From Olivibacter sp. XZL3 (GTDB taxonomy: Bacteria > Bacteroidota > Bacteroidia > Sphingobacteriales > Sphingobacteriaceae): a stretch of DNA of 64,000 nucleotides. The translations under genes were made by a program, and so were the position numbers. Of the stretch, positions 37,509 to 47,451 are shown one piece after another. A model generated the notes under the pieces. It made no database searches. It was not told the DNA's origin and worked only from the letters and a program-made list of their open reading frames with translations. Each line of letters begins with the position of its first letter. Positions within the stretch are counted from its first letter, which is position 1. The stretch lies in the NCBI RefSeq assembly GCF_004368405.1, contig NZ_SBJH01000067.1, positions 124,001 to 188,000 on the forward strand, in the 5' to 3' direction.

Positions 37509-40500
37509 TTATAAAGAGAAGTTAACACCTAAATTAAAAGTTCGTGCAGTTGGGTAAGTGACATTGTCAATACCCGCAGAAGGCACATTATTTACCGATT
37601 TATTGACATTTACTTCTGGGTCAAAGCCTTTGTATTTGGTGATCACGAACAGGTTCTGCCCATTTACAAAAATACCTAAGTTTTTAATTGAGCTACCAAC
37701 GTCTCCTACGCGGTAACTTAACGTAGCATTGGCAAGTTTTAAATAGCTACCGTTTTCTATATAACGAGATGATGCCGCAATCGGATTAGCCGGCGACTCC
37801 AATATGCTCGAACTCATTAATTCTGAGGCAATATTTCTGGATCCCAAGTTGGATATGGGTAGTACAGCATTGGCGGTATTATTATAAATATCTTGACCGA
37901 GTGACCCGTTCAGATTAGCGGAAAAGGAAAACTTCTTATAATCTATCGCCGTACTGATACCTAATAACACTTTCGGATTTGGGTTTCCTACGCGGTAAAA
38001 CACAAAGCCGTCATCGGTGTATTGTGAAAAGCCTTCCTGATCGAGCCCTAAATATTCTCTTGTCACAAAAGCAAAAAGCGGATAGTCATTTTGGATCACT
38101 TGCACCGTGACATCACTGAGCCCTTGCCCACTTAAACTACCCGTCCTGATGATTTCATTTTCTCCTAAGTCACGTACTTTATTGTTTACAAAAGTGGCAT
38201 TTGCTCCTAAATCCCATCGAAAATCATCATTCTCCACGATTACACCATTTAGATTCAACTCCACCCCTTTATTGATCACCTCTCCGGGCAAATTTATCCA
38301 AGTAATAGAAGCGTCCGGCGAAGCGGGATACTGCGGTGTTTGTGGAAAAAGTAAATCGGTCGTTTTCTTGTTAAAGTAATCCACGGTACCGCTCAAGCGG
38401 CCATTAAATAAACCAAAATCTACACCCACGTTCATCTGTTCATCAGATTGCCAACGTAAGTCGAGATTCTCATTGTTATTAATAGGTCGCGTTTGACCGC
38501 CCCCTCCATATCCGATTGAATACCGGCGTTGCGATGAACCTGAAGGGAATTCTTGGTTACCTGTTTTACCCCAGCCGGCACGCAGCTTCAGTTGACTCAA
38601 CCAAGTAGCATCTGCCATAAAATCTTCGTTCTTTATATTCCATGCACCTGCAAATGAAGGGAAGGTTCCGTAACGGTTATTCTCTCCAAATCGGGTAGAA
38701 CCGTCAACCCGAACCGTAGCCGTCAATAAATAACGATCCTTAAAATTAAAGGTAGCTCTTCCGAAATAAGATTGAAGTTGTGTAGTAGGATCGTTAAAAG
38801 AGTTTAAAGTTCTGTTCCCAGGTGCAGTGGCCTGCATCACATCGGTATAATCTACCGGAATATCGCCAAAGCCTCGTGCGTTCATATCGGTCCCTCGATT
38901 AATGAAATCCATATATTCGTAACCGATCACAGCGTTGAGATTCAGGTCTGACGCAATTTCCTTATTGAAGGACAGCGTATGGGTCAATTGTTTCGTTATA
39001 AGCTCATTATTAGCTACACTGGCAAATCCGCCGGGGAAATTATTATTGGGCTCCTCCTGAATGCTTGGAAGATTAATAAAGCTTCGCGTGGACGACCGGC
39101 GTTCTCCTCTGTTATAATTGATGCTTAGTAACATCCGATACTCTAACCAATTATTAAATTTATAATACGGCGATAAACTCGCTAATATGGTCGATACATT
39201 GGAACGGTCGTTATAAGCCTCCGACATGGCCAAGGGATTAACAATATTACCCCTTTCAATGAGCAGGCTACCATCCGGATTCCGCAATGATCGCGTTGGA
39301 TTCCAGGCTAAAGCGTGGGTCAGTAAACTGCCCGACGCCCCCGCATCGGTTGCTACCGGTCCTATGTTTTCATTGGTTTGACTAGCTATTAAACTCACAT
39401 CCAAGCCTAATTTTTTACTTTTGAGCATTTTGAAGTTTCCATTAAACGAGCCGCTGTACCGTTTAAATCCCGTCTTCCTGATAATCCCTTGCTGATCCTG
39501 ATAGCCGAAAGACGCCCGATACTTGTTATCTGCATTGCCGCCGCTTAATGAAAGGCTATGATTCTGGTTATAGGCTGTTCTTAAAATAGCATCCAATGCA
39601 TCCACATTATCACCGAAGTCTCCGGTGCTTAATCCATACCTATTTAATGCATCCCTATACTGATTACCGTCGAGAATATCGATTCTTCTCATAATGTTAC
39701 TCACGCCACCTGACGAATTAATGTCTACTTGCAGGCCTCCTTCTTGGCCTCGTTTTGTTGTTATTAAAACGACCCCGTATGCGGCTCTCGAACCATAGAT
39801 TGCTGTTGCAGACGCATCTTTAAGGATTTCCATGGAGGCAATGTCCGCAGGATTAATAAAACTCAGCGGATTTCCTGCCGGGCTCGTACCAATCCCGCCA
39901 CTTTGACTGGGTCTGGCGGAACGTCCGTCCAAGGCTACTCCATCCACCACGTACAAAGGCTGTCCGGTTCCTGTAACAGCCGAATTACCCCGGATACGCA
40001 CTGTGGTTGCTCCGCCGGGCTGTCCACTATTATTAATCATCTGTACACCCGATACCTTACCTTGAATAAGCTGATCAGCCGCAACCAAGGGACCCTTATT
40101 GAAATCCTTCGCTCCAACAGATGCAACAGCACCCGTTAAATCGCTCTTGCGTTGCGTACCATAGCCCACTACGACTACCTCATCCAAACCCTGGGCATCG
40201 GGCTGCATCGTAAAGGTGATAGTAACGGCCCCACCCGAAACTGTAACCGACCTTTCTTGTGGGATATAACCTACAAACGAGGCTACCAACGTATATCGGC
40301 CATTTGGAATATTCGCCATACTGAAATTCCCGTCCGCATTTGTGCCGACAGATTTGTTCAGCTCTTTTAATTGTATAGAGGCACTGGGTAAAGGTTGATT
40401 ATTTTCGTCTACGACTTTTCCCGTTATACTACCGCTTTGTGCCATAGAAACGAGCGAACTAAGCATAAAAATAAAATACGCCAGACAACTGACAACATGA

Positions 40501-40511
40501 TTCTTTTTCAT
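37509..40511 (-). CDS. SusC/RagA TonB-linked outer-membrane transporter (pair 2)
   Basis: A 1000-residue outer-membrane transporter. The signal peptide ends at SMAQ. A carboxypeptidase-regulatory-like domain follows (SITGKVVDENNQPLPSAS), then the plug with DEVVVVGYGTQRKSDLTG and the SusC signature TVRIRGNSAVTGTGQPLYVVDG, and a 22-strand barrel ending in VNFSL. It imports a nutrient together with the SusD encoded 18 bp downstream, driven by TonB. The ATG at 40511 gives a normal signal peptide; the longer frame to 40565 does not. The divergent penicillin acylase gene starts nearly 600 bp away across a control region. Confidence 0.95.
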   Translation of the reverse strand: MKKNHVVSCLAYFIFMLSSLVSMAQSGSITGKVVDENNQPLPSASIQLKELNKSVGTNADGNFSMANIPNGRYTLVASFVGYIPQERSVTVSGGAVTITFTMQPDAQGLDEVVVVGYGTQRKSDLTGAVASVGAKDFNKGPLVAADQLIQGKVSGVQMINNSGQPGGATTVRIRGNSAVTGTGQPLYVVDGVALDGRSARPSQSGGIGTSPAGNPLSFINPADIASMEILKDASATAIYGSRAAYGVVLITTKRGQEGGLQVDINSSGGVSNIMRRIDILDGNQYRDALNRYGLSTGDFGDNVDALDAILRTAYNQNHSLSLSGGNADNKYRASFGYQDQQGIIRKTGFKRYSGSFNGNFKMLKSKKLGLDVSLIASQTNENIGPVATDAGASGSLLTHALAWNPTRSLRNPDGSLLIERGNIVNPLAMSEAYNDRSNVSTILASLSPYYKFNNWLEYRMLLSINYNRGERRSSTRSFINLPSIQEEPNNNFPGGFASVANNELITKQLTHTLSFNKEIASDLNLNAVIGYEYMDFINRGTDMNARGFGDIPVDYTDVMQATAPGNRTLNSFNDPTTQLQSYFGRATFNFKDRYLLTATVRVDGSTRFGENNRYGTFPSFAGAWNIKNEDFMADATWLSQLKLRAGWGKTGNQEFPSGSSQRRYSIGYGGGGQTRPINNNENLDLRWQSDEQMNVGVDFGLFNGRLSGTVDYFNKKTTDLLFPQTPQYPASPDASITWINLPGEVINKGVELNLNGVIVENDDFRWDLGANATFVNNKVRDLGENEIIRTGSLSGQGLSDVTVQVIQNDYPLFAFVTREYLGLDQEGFSQYTDDGFVFYRVGNPNPKVLLGISTAIDYKKFSFSANLNGSLGQDIYNNTANAVLPISNLGSRNIASELMSSSILESPANPIAASSRYIENGSYLKLANATLSYRVGDVGSSIKNLGIFVNGQNLFVITKYKGFDPEVNVNKSVNNVPSAGIDNVTYPTARTFNLGVNFSL

Positions 40512-41103
40512 TCGATTGGTTTTAATGGTTATAATGAAGGCTCGTTGGTCATTAACAATGGCCATTTACTTACGTAGATTGCGAATACGTGTTAAGGAAC
40601 AGATTTTAAATAGGAACTCATAATTTACTTCATTTATTGGTGAAACCTTGGTCTTTAGATTAGCCGTCGGCCGTCGCTTATATACATCGTAGTGCTAAAC
40701 CAGTTTATATTGGCGCTCAGGAAAACGACGTGCCGTCCCGGCGAGTCCGGTAAAAATAAAGCTATTCTTAAGAATTACAAAAGTAATTTTCAAAATGTAC
40801 GCTTCCCGTTTTATACGATTATCCCTTCGGCAAGCGGAGGCTGAAACGCCTCTTTATAAGTCTTCTCTCAAGCACATATAACGTGCTTATATGAACGTGC
40901 ATCCTATAGGTGATAAAAAGATTATAGGGACATTATAAGGGGCCGTCCCTTATTATAGTCGTCATTATACACTTGTTAATTTTGTATTCCCCAACAGTTG
41001 CTAAGGCCGACGCTTTTCTTTCAAAAGTGTTGCAAAAATTGGCGCTTTTTAATTACTTTTATGTCGTAGCCTATCACAACCGTTCATTATATCCTGTATA
41101 CTT
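40512..41103. other. Divergent control region between susC (pair 2) and penicillin acylase
   Basis: About 590 bp without a gene. It contains a 19-bp dyad, CATATAA-CGTGC-TTATATG (40875-40893), and a second small hairpin, ATAAGGG-GCCGT-CCCTTAT (40935-40953). Either could be an operator shared by the two transcription units. No complete promoter could be matched; TACTTTTA near 41054 is close to a -7 box for the acylase gene. Confidence 0.45.
40875..40893. promoter_or_regulatory. Candidate operator dyad
   Basis: CATATAA (40875-40881) and TTATATG (40887-40893) are perfect 7-bp inverted repeats around CGTGC. The flanking DNA repeats ACGTGC twice (40881-40886 and 40895-40900). The size and shape fit a dimeric regulator site; the regulator is unknown. 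Confidence 0.4.
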
Positions 41104-43584
41104 ATGCGATTGAAAGCACTTTTAGCCATTTTCCTGTCTATCGGTTTAGCTCTTATTTTAAATCAAAAAATCGGGGACGTCCCCCCTCTTGGAAAGTTTT
41201 TAAACCCCTTTACGGGCTTTTGGAAAAATGCGGAATCCCTTACTTCCAAGGAGCATCAATCGTTTACGGTAAAAAAAATAAAGAACAGCGTTGAAGTCTT
41301 TTATGATGACCAACATATCCCCCATATCACTGCGGAAGACGATTACGATTTATATTTTGCGCAGGGTTATATCACAGCGAAAGACCGGCTTTGGCAAATG
41401 GATTTTCAAACTCGATATGCTAGTGGTAGACTTGCAGAAGTCGTAGGCGCCAAGGCAATTCCCCTCGATCGCTATCAAAGAAGAATGGGCATGATGTTCG
41501 GAGCAAAGAACATGTTAGCGGAAAGCATGAAAGACCCCATTAGCAGACTTATTCTAGAAGCCTACGCCGATGGTGTAAACGCCTATATCGCCAGCCTATC
41601 GCCAGCCGACTATCCCCTAGAATTTAAATTGATGGATTATGCACCGGAACCTTGGCAGCCAATCAATTCAGCGCTATTACTAAAATTGATGTCTGCAACA
41701 CTCGCCGGTAGTACCGATGAGTTATATATGACCAATGTTCTTAAGACCCACGGAAAGGAAGTCGCCGACAATCTATTCCCGAACTATCCAGTTAGGGAAG
41801 ATCCGGTTATTCCCCGGGGCACACCTTGGTCGTTTACCCCGGTCACAGGAGCAAAGGCGACAGCAGATCAGTTAGACACAAGACAACAAAAAGTGTCTTC
41901 CTCCTCGATGAGCTTAATTGACCAGAACACATTGCTGACGGGAGACAAGGAAGAAGGATTGGGAAGCAATAATTGGGCGATATCTTCAGCCAGAAGTAGT
42001 ACTGGCTACCCAATGCTGGCAAATGACCCACATCTAAGTCTTACACTTCCTAGCATCTGGTACCAAATACAACTTCAACCCCCCCACACTAACAGCTGTG
42101 GCGTCTCCATTCCTGGCGCCCCTTGTGTTATTATTGGCTTCAACGAGCGCATTGCTTGGGGCGTTACCAATGTCGGCTCCGATGTATTGGATTGGTATCA
42201 AATTACCTTTAAGGACGAGAAAAGAGATTTCTATTTGGTTGACGACCAATGGAAAAAAACGGTTAAGAAAATAGAGAAAATCAATGTTAGGTCTGGGACG
42301 GCGGTCTTTGATACGGTATACTATACGCACCATGGCCCGATAAGTGTAGACGCGGAACCGTTGGACAACGAAAATAACTTAACGAGCAAGATTCCTAGGG
42401 GCGCTGCTCTAAAATGGGTCGCCCATTTGCCGTCCAACGATTTACGCACTTTCTACGAGCTCAATAGGGCGAAAAATTACGATGACTACCGAAAAGCGTT
42501 GTTGTTTTTCACTGCTCCCGCTCAAAATTTTGTTTTCGCCGACAACCAAAACAATATAGCCATTACGCCAAACGGCTATTTCCCATTAAAGTCGCCGGAG
42601 CATGGTAAGTTTATATTAGACGGGAAATACAGCGAAAACGACTGGTCGGATCGAATTCCTGCAGAACAGAATCCAAGCGTTAAAAATCCTCCCCGCGGTT
42701 TTGTCAGTTCAGCGAATCAATCACCCGTTGACGAAAGCTATCCTTATTATCTGAACTGGGAGTTTGCTCCCTATGATCGTGGACACCGAATAAATGAACG
42801 ACTGACCAAACTGGAACACGCAACAGTAGATTCACTCCGATTGCTCCAACTCGATAACAGAAGTGTATTGGCCGACGAAATCCTAGACACGCTAATTTCC
42901 GCGATACAAAGCGCCGTCAGTTTAACTGGCGCAGACAGAGAAGTACTTACTTTACTCGGCGATTGGAACCATTGCTACGAAGCAAAATCTATCGCTGCCA
43001 CGATTTTTGAACGATGGTATCAAAAGATTGAAAGTGAGCTATGGGGCAAATGGTTTGATAAAAAGACAGCAAAAATGCGGTACCCCAATCGAGATCGTAC
43101 AGTTGCATTGCTGCTCGATGAACCAAATTCGGTGTGGTATGGCGCCCAAAAGTCGGACGATATCGATGCACGGGCCACATTGCTAACCAAAGCGCTCCGC
43201 GAAGCAATCCAGGAACTGAAAGAAAAACACGGTACCTTCGGAAAGAACTGGGAATGGGGAACGGTAAATAAACGTCAAGTCCTTCATCTTGCGAATATAG
43301 ATGGGCTGGGATCTGCTAAATTTCCGGTTAACGGCGCGGGGCGAACAGTTAATGCAATTAGGGAGAAAAGTGGTCCTTCTTGGAGAATGATAGTAGCGCT
43401 AGGTGAAAGGCCAAAAGCTTACGGTATCTTACCCGGAGGCTCATCGGGGAATCCGGGCAGCAGATACTACGACAATCAACTAAAAGATTGGATTCAAGGA
43501 GGGCTTAAAGAGCTCCTGTTTCTTACCGATGAAGAAGGTGATGCAAACGATAGGATTGTAAGCAAAATCACGCTTCTTAACTAA
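41104..43584 (+). CDS. Penicillin acylase family amidase (N-terminal nucleophile)
   Basis: An 826-residue exported precursor with a hydrophobic N-terminus (residues 5-20). The predicted self-cleavage site is LGSNNW, giving S288 as the N-terminal serine nucleophile of the beta chain. It is followed by the conserved NDPHLSL and the GAPCVIIGFNERIAWGVTN motif of the family. In this superfamily the substrates include penicillins, cyclic imides and N-acyl homoserine lactones; the real substrate here cannot be read from sequence. It diverges from SusC/SusD pair 2 and is followed by a small membrane protein and a LuxE-like gene. Confidence 0.92.
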   Translation: MRLKALLAIFLSIGLALILNQKIGDVPPLGKFLNPFTGFWKNAESLTSKEHQSFTVKKIKNSVEVFYDDQHIPHITAEDDYDLYFAQGYITAKDRLWQMDFQTRYASGRLAEVVGAKAIPLDRYQRRMGMMFGAKNMLAESMKDPISRLILEAYADGVNAYIASLSPADYPLEFKLMDYAPEPWQPINSALLLKLMSATLAGSTDELYMTNVLKTHGKEVADNLFPNYPVREDPVIPRGTPWSFTPVTGAKATADQLDTRQQKVSSSSMSLIDQNTLLTGDKEEGLGSNNWAISSARSSTGYPMLANDPHLSLTLPSIWYQIQLQPPHTNSCGVSIPGAPCVIIGFNERIAWGVTNVGSDVLDWYQITFKDEKRDFYLVDDQWKKTVKKIEKINVRSGTAVFDTVYYTHHGPISVDAEPLDNENNLTSKIPRGAALKWVAHLPSNDLRTFYELNRAKNYDDYRKALLFFTAPAQNFVFADNQNNIAITPNGYFPLKSPEHGKFILDGKYSENDWSDRIPAEQNPSVKNPPRGFVSSANQSPVDESYPYYLNWEFAPYDRGHRINERLTKLEHATVDSLRLLQLDNRSVLADEILDTLISAIQSAVSLTGADREVLTLLGDWNHCYEAKSIAATIFERWYQKIESELWGKWFDKKTAKMRYPNRDRTVALLLDEPNSVWYGAQKSDDIDARATLLTKALREAIQELKEKHGTFGKNWEWGTVNKRQVLHLANIDGLGSAKFPVNGAGRTVNAIREKSGPSWRMIVALGERPKAYGILPGGSSGNPGSRYYDNQLKDWIQGGLKELLFLTDEEGDANDRIVSKITLLN

Positions 43585-43681
43585 TAGTATGTCTACCGCT
43601 ATATACAAACATCTCCAAGCTATCGTAAAAATGGTGGCACTAGTGAGTGAATCCATATAGGCACCATTGCCTCTTAAAACT

Positions 43682-44032
43682 ATGCTAATGAAAATGTTTA
43701 TCGTACTTTGCGTTACCGTCTTTGCAGTTCAACTCTTTCTCCCTTGGTGGACAATTATACCGACTTCGGTTATCATATCTTATCTTTTTGATAAACAACC
43801 GTGGAAGGCCTTCGTCATTTGCTTCCTTGCAATTTACTGCGTTTGGACCTTGTACAGTCTGTATTTGAGCTATCTAAACGGTCACCTATTAGCAAACCGC
43901 ATAACTACGCTATTTGGACTTCCGGCAAGCTCCTTTAATTGGATATGGATGGCACTGATAAGTGGAATGCCGGGCGGTATTGTTGCAGGTTTCGCCGGCT
44001 TATCAGCCCAATATTTAAAAAAAGCATTTTAA
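43682..44032 (+). CDS. Small membrane protein of unknown function
   Basis: A 116-residue hydrophobic protein with three or four membrane segments (about residues 2-20, 21-36, 40-62 and 85-110). The last contains the glycine-rich GMPGGIVAGFAGLSAQ. I do not recognise a family. The ATG at 43682 is taken instead of the TTG at 43667 because it starts directly before the first membrane segment. It lies 97 bp after the acylase and 31 bp before the LuxE-like gene, so it could be co-transcribed with the latter. Confidence 0.78.
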   Translation: MLMKMFIVLCVTVFAVQLFLPWWTIIPTSVIISYLFDKQPWKAFVICFLAIYCVWTLYSLYLSYLNGHLLANRITTLFGLPASSFNWIWMALISGMPGGIVAGFAGLSAQYLKKAF

Positions 44033-44063
44033 TATTTTCGCTTATCTTTGTTACCTATTAGAT

Positions 44064-45050
44064 ATGTTGGACATCGACAAAAGCGCAATTTTTGAAATAA
44101 GCTCATCGGCACAGTTTGAGCAGCTAGCTTTACAGGTCTTTAAGAAGCAAGCATCGGAGAATCCTGTTTATAAGGCTTACTTGCAATACCTGAACTGCAA
44201 GCCCGACAGCATTACCCATACAGAAGAAATTCCCTTTCTTCCTATCGAGTTTTTTAAAACGAAAGAAGTGATACTCGAAGGGAGAACAAGCGAAGTTGTC
44301 TTTTCGAGCTCCGGAACAACGGGCATGCAACAAAGCAGGCATTTTGTTAGCGACTTAAGTCTATATGAAGAGAGCTTTAGAAAAGCCTTTAAGCTGTTCT
44401 ATGGCGAGATAGAGAATACGGCTTTACTGGCTCTTCTTCCTTCTTATTTAGAAAGGGAAGGGTCCTCGCTGATTTATATGGTGGACGATCTAATTAAGTA
44501 TGCGAACCAGGAATATAGCGGTTACTTTCTTTACGACCATGAGGCTCTTTATGAACGACTGCACCAGCTTCGGCAGGCTGGCACTCCCACCATACTGATT
44601 GGCGTCACCTATGCGCTGCTCGACTTTATCGAAACCTATCCGATTTCCTTTAAAAATCTGATTGTTATGGAAACGGGAGGCATGAAAGGGAAACGGAAGG
44701 AAATGATCCGGAACGAATTACATGATCTCCTTTGTAGAGGTTTTGGCGTCGATGCCATTCATTCTGAATACGGCATGACCGAACTATTATCGCAAGCCTA
44801 CTCCTACGGAAATGGCCTTTTTGCTTGTCCGCCGTGGATGAAAATATATATCAGAGATGTAAATGACCCGCTCAGTATTTTACCCCAGGGCTTAACAGGC
44901 GGTGTAAATGTAATCGATTTAGCGAATCTCAATAGTTGTTCTTTTATCGCAACTCAGGACTTGGGAAAGGTGTTAAGCGATAATCAGTTTGAGATATTAG
45001 GTCGCTTTGATCAAAGCGATATCCGAGGCTGCAACCTGCTGGTGCAATAG
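44064..45050 (+). CDS. LuxE-like acyl-protein synthetase / adenylate-forming ligase
   Basis: A 328-residue protein of the LuxE/phenylacetate-CoA-ligase-like adenylate-forming group. The ATP-binding core FSSSGTTGMQQSRH near residue 82 and the YGMTELLSQAY signature near residue 232 are intact. The family activates carboxylic acids as acyl adenylates. In light-producing bacteria LuxE delivers fatty acid to the reductase LuxC, but no luxC or other lux gene is present here. Such orphan copies occur in Bacteroidota without a settled role. A TATCTTTG sequence at 44043-44050 may be its -7 box. Confidence 0.86.
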   Translation: MLDIDKSAIFEISSSAQFEQLALQVFKKQASENPVYKAYLQYLNCKPDSITHTEEIPFLPIEFFKTKEVILEGRTSEVVFSSSGTTGMQQSRHFVSDLSLYEESFRKAFKLFYGEIENTALLALLPSYLEREGSSLIYMVDDLIKYANQEYSGYFLYDHEALYERLHQLRQAGTPTILIGVTYALLDFIETYPISFKNLIVMETGGMKGKRKEMIRNELHDLLCRGFGVDAIHSEYGMTELLSQAYSYGNGLFACPPWMKIYIRDVNDPLSILPQGLTGGVNVIDLANLNSCSFIATQDLGKVLSDNQFEILGRFDQSDIRGCNLLVQ

Positions 45051-45069
45051 CTCTTTTTTAATTCCAGTT

Positions 45070-45108
45070 ATCAGTTATTGGCTGCAAGACTAACAACCAA
45101 TAACTGAT
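45070..45108. terminator. Word-repeat hairpin between convergent genes
   Basis: ATCAGTTATTGG (45070-45081) and CCAATAACTGAT (45097-45108) form a perfect 12-bp AT-rich stem with a 15-nt loop between the LuxE-like gene and tyrS. The words match those at 28780-28838 and 60440-60474. Confidence 0.6.
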
Positions 45109-45138
45109 GAGAGTAACCGAGAACGGCAACTGCCGACG

Positions 45139-46431
45139 CTATTGCGCAATCAATAAAAAATAATTCTTCTTGCCCTTTTGTACAATAATGTATTTGTCGT
45201 TTACCAAGTCAGAAGGGCCCACTTGTTGTTCGACCGTCCCCACTTTTTCTCGATTGATGGACACGCCCCCTCCTTGTATCATTTTACGCGCTTCACCCTT
45301 CGAAGAAAATACAGAAGCGTGAGTTGAGAGAAGATCCACCACATTAATCGTATCGGTTAATTCATCTTTTCTGATAACAAATTGCTGTAGGCCATCGAAA
45401 ACATCCAATACATCGGCATCGTCCATTCCGTTTAAAAATTCCAGGGAACCCGTTCCGAAAAGGAATTCAGACGTTTTAATAGCCATCTGATAAGCAGACT
45501 CAGAATGGGTTCTTATCGTTATATCTTGAGCTAATGCCTTCTGAACGACTCTTAAATGAGGCGCAGTTTCGTGTTCGGCGATAATCGAGTCAATTTCTTC
45601 CTTATCCTTTAGTGTGAAAATCCTAATCCAATTCTTCGCGTCATCGTCACTTGCGTTGAGCCAAAATTGATAATATTTATAAGGAGACGTTTTCTTCGGA
45701 TCAAGCCACACCGCACCGCTCTCCGTTTTTCCGAATTTTGTGCCGTCGGTTTTCTTGATAAGTTGTGTGGTTAAGCCAAAAGCTGTTCCGCCATCCTGCC
45801 TTCTGATAAACTCGGCGCCGGTTACGATATTGCCCCACTGATCTGACCCTCCCATCTGGATCATGCAACCTTTATGCTTCCAGAGATAATAAAAATCGTA
45901 GCCTTGTATAAGTTGATATGAAAATTCAGTAAAAGATAGGCCGTTCTCTCCTTCCAGTCTCTTTTTTACAGAGTCCTTTGCCATCATATAGTTGACCGTG
46001 ATCAACTTCCCAACATCCCGAATAAAATCCAAAAACTTAAAATCTTTAAACCAATCGTAATTATTGACCATTATGGCGCCGTTTCCCTTTCCGTCTTGAT
46101 TATCAAAATCCAAAAATCTCCTCAGCTGCTTTTCTAAACATGAAACGTTGTAGCGTAGCGTATCTTCATCCAACAGATTGCGTTCGGCCGATTTAAACGA
46201 TGGGTCACCGATCATCCCGGTCGCTCCGCCAACTAAGGCGATTGGCTTATGGCCTGCCCGTTGGAAATGAATGAGCGTCATGATCTGTGTTAAATGGCCA
46301 ACGTGTAAGGAATCACCTGTTGGATCGAAGCCAATATAACCAGAAGTGGTGCCTTTTTTTAATTGTTCCTCTGTTCCGGGCATAATATCCTGTAGCATGC
46401 CTCTCCACCGCAGCTCGTCAACGAAATTCAT
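45139..46431 (-). CDS. tyrS: Tyrosyl-tRNA synthetase
   Basis: A 430-residue class I aminoacyl-tRNA synthetase charging tRNA-Tyr. The HIGH motif appears as HVGH (43-46). The tyrosine pocket includes [13 protein letters not shown] and GGSDQWGNI, and the KMSKS loop is KFGKT near residue 232. A C-terminal S4 RNA-binding domain covers about residues 360-430 ([29 protein letters not shown]). This TyrRS form with KFGKT is the common bacterial type. A TAAGTTTG box on the minus strand (46480-46487) probably gives its promoter -7 element, about 49 nt upstream of the start. Confidence 0.97.
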   Translation of the reverse strand: MNFVDELRWRGMLQDIMPGTEEQLKKGTTSGYIGFDPTGDSLHVGHLTQIMTLIHFQRAGHKPIALVGGATGMIGDPSFKSAERNLLDEDTLRYNVSCLEKQLRRFLDFDNQDGKGNGAIMVNNYDWFKDFKFLDFIRDVGKLITVNYMMAKDSVKKRLEGENGLSFTEFSYQLIQGYDFYYLWKHKGCMIQMGGSDQWGNIVTGAEFIRRQDGGTAFGLTTQLIKKTDGTKFGKTESGAVWLDPKKTSPYKYYQFWLNASDDDAKNWIRIFTLKDKEEIDSIIAEHETAPHLRVVQKALAQDITIRTHSESAYQMAIKTSEFLFGTGSLEFLNGMDDADVLDVFDGLQQFVIRKDELTDTINVVDLLSTHASVFSSKGEARKMIQGGGVSINREKVGTVEQQVGPSDLVNDKYIIVQKGKKNYFLLIAQ

Positions 46432-46654
46432 GTCTTTTTATCTATTTATTTAAATCTCTATTTTTCCAATGAAAATGTGCAAACTTACCATTATTTTTTT
46501 ATCAGCGTAACTTTTTCTCTATTTAATCCAAAGCACGATGTCCGCCTATTTCCATCCATATTAGTTATTGCAAACCGACATAAAAATCGTATATTCACAA
46601 GTCGATTGCGTAACGGCGGAATTAGAAAAAGGCGAGCATTTTAAACGAGGCAAT

Positions 46655-47341
46655 ATGAACTTCCTATCTCATTTTTATTTTGAAAGAAAAGTAAACGATC
46701 CCTATCGCGCTATCGGATCTGTACTGCCTGATCTTTTAAGGAATATGGATAGGGATATCCGTATTTTTCCCGAGAAAAACGTCGCATTATTTATTGACGA
46801 ACCGCATACTTCACAAATATTAAAAGGTTGGTGTCGACACTTGGCCACAGATCGGTTTTTTCATAACAACGTATTTTTCCTTGAAAAAACCCAGCAGCTG
46901 AAAGCTTATTTATCGCCCGTAGTCGTCAACACGCCTGTTCGCGCTTCCTTCCTTTCTCATATTGCCTTAGAACTCCTCCTCGATCGTTTGTTATTAAAAG
47001 ATAACTGGCTGCATGAAAACGATTTTTACGAACAGCTCCGAGAGGTGGATGGACAAAGTCTGTCTACTTTCCTAACATCGGCTGGCATAGCCGAACCGAC
47101 TTCCTTCCTTACTTTCTTCAAAGCCTTTATCAGTGATCGATATCTAGGCACGTATCGTGAAATGGCGAAAGTAACCTATGCATTAGACCAAGTTTGCAAA
47201 AAGATGTGGCCCCAAGGCTTAAGCGATGACAAAAAGCTGCAGTTAACGGATGCATTAAACAGATATGAGGAAGATTTAGCGCATAATTATAAGTCGATCT
47301 TTAACGAAGTAGCCGATTATTTGCGTAGATATTACAACTAG
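46655..47341 (+). CDS. Acyl carrier protein phosphodiesterase (AcpH-like)
   Basis: A 228-residue protein of the ACP phosphodiesterase family, which removes the phosphopantetheine arm from acyl carrier protein. It starts with the family opening MNFLSHFYF and contains GSVLPDLLRN and the histidine- and aspartate-rich CRHLATDRFFHN and FLSHIALELLLDRLL helices of the HD-like fold. The ATG at 46655 is chosen because it opens this conserved start and is preceded by GAGG at a good distance; the longer frame from 46568 adds an unrelated stretch. A short hairpin follows the stop. Confidence 0.9.
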   Translation: MNFLSHFYFERKVNDPYRAIGSVLPDLLRNMDRDIRIFPEKNVALFIDEPHTSQILKGWCRHLATDRFFHNNVFFLEKTQQLKAYLSPVVVNTPVRASFLSHIALELLLDRLLLKDNWLHENDFYEQLREVDGQSLSTFLTSAGIAEPTSFLTFFKAFISDRYLGTYREMAKVTYALDQVCKKMWPQGLSDDKKLQLTDALNRYEEDLAHNYKSIFNEVADYLRRYYN

Positions 47342-47351
47342 CACGTAGGTT

Positions 47352-47372
47352 AGCAGAAACTCTGCTTTATTT
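47352..47372 (+). terminator. Candidate terminator after ACP phosphodiesterase
   Basis: AGCAGA (47352-47357) and TCTGCT (47361-47366) form a 6-bp stem with a 3-nt loop, followed by TTATTT. Short, so only moderately convincing. Confidence 0.45.
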
Positions 47373-47451
47373 GGGCCTTATATCGATGGAATAATTTTTT
47401 TTTTATATGTTTGGGCCATAATTCTAATTGCTATTTAACATCCAAACATGT

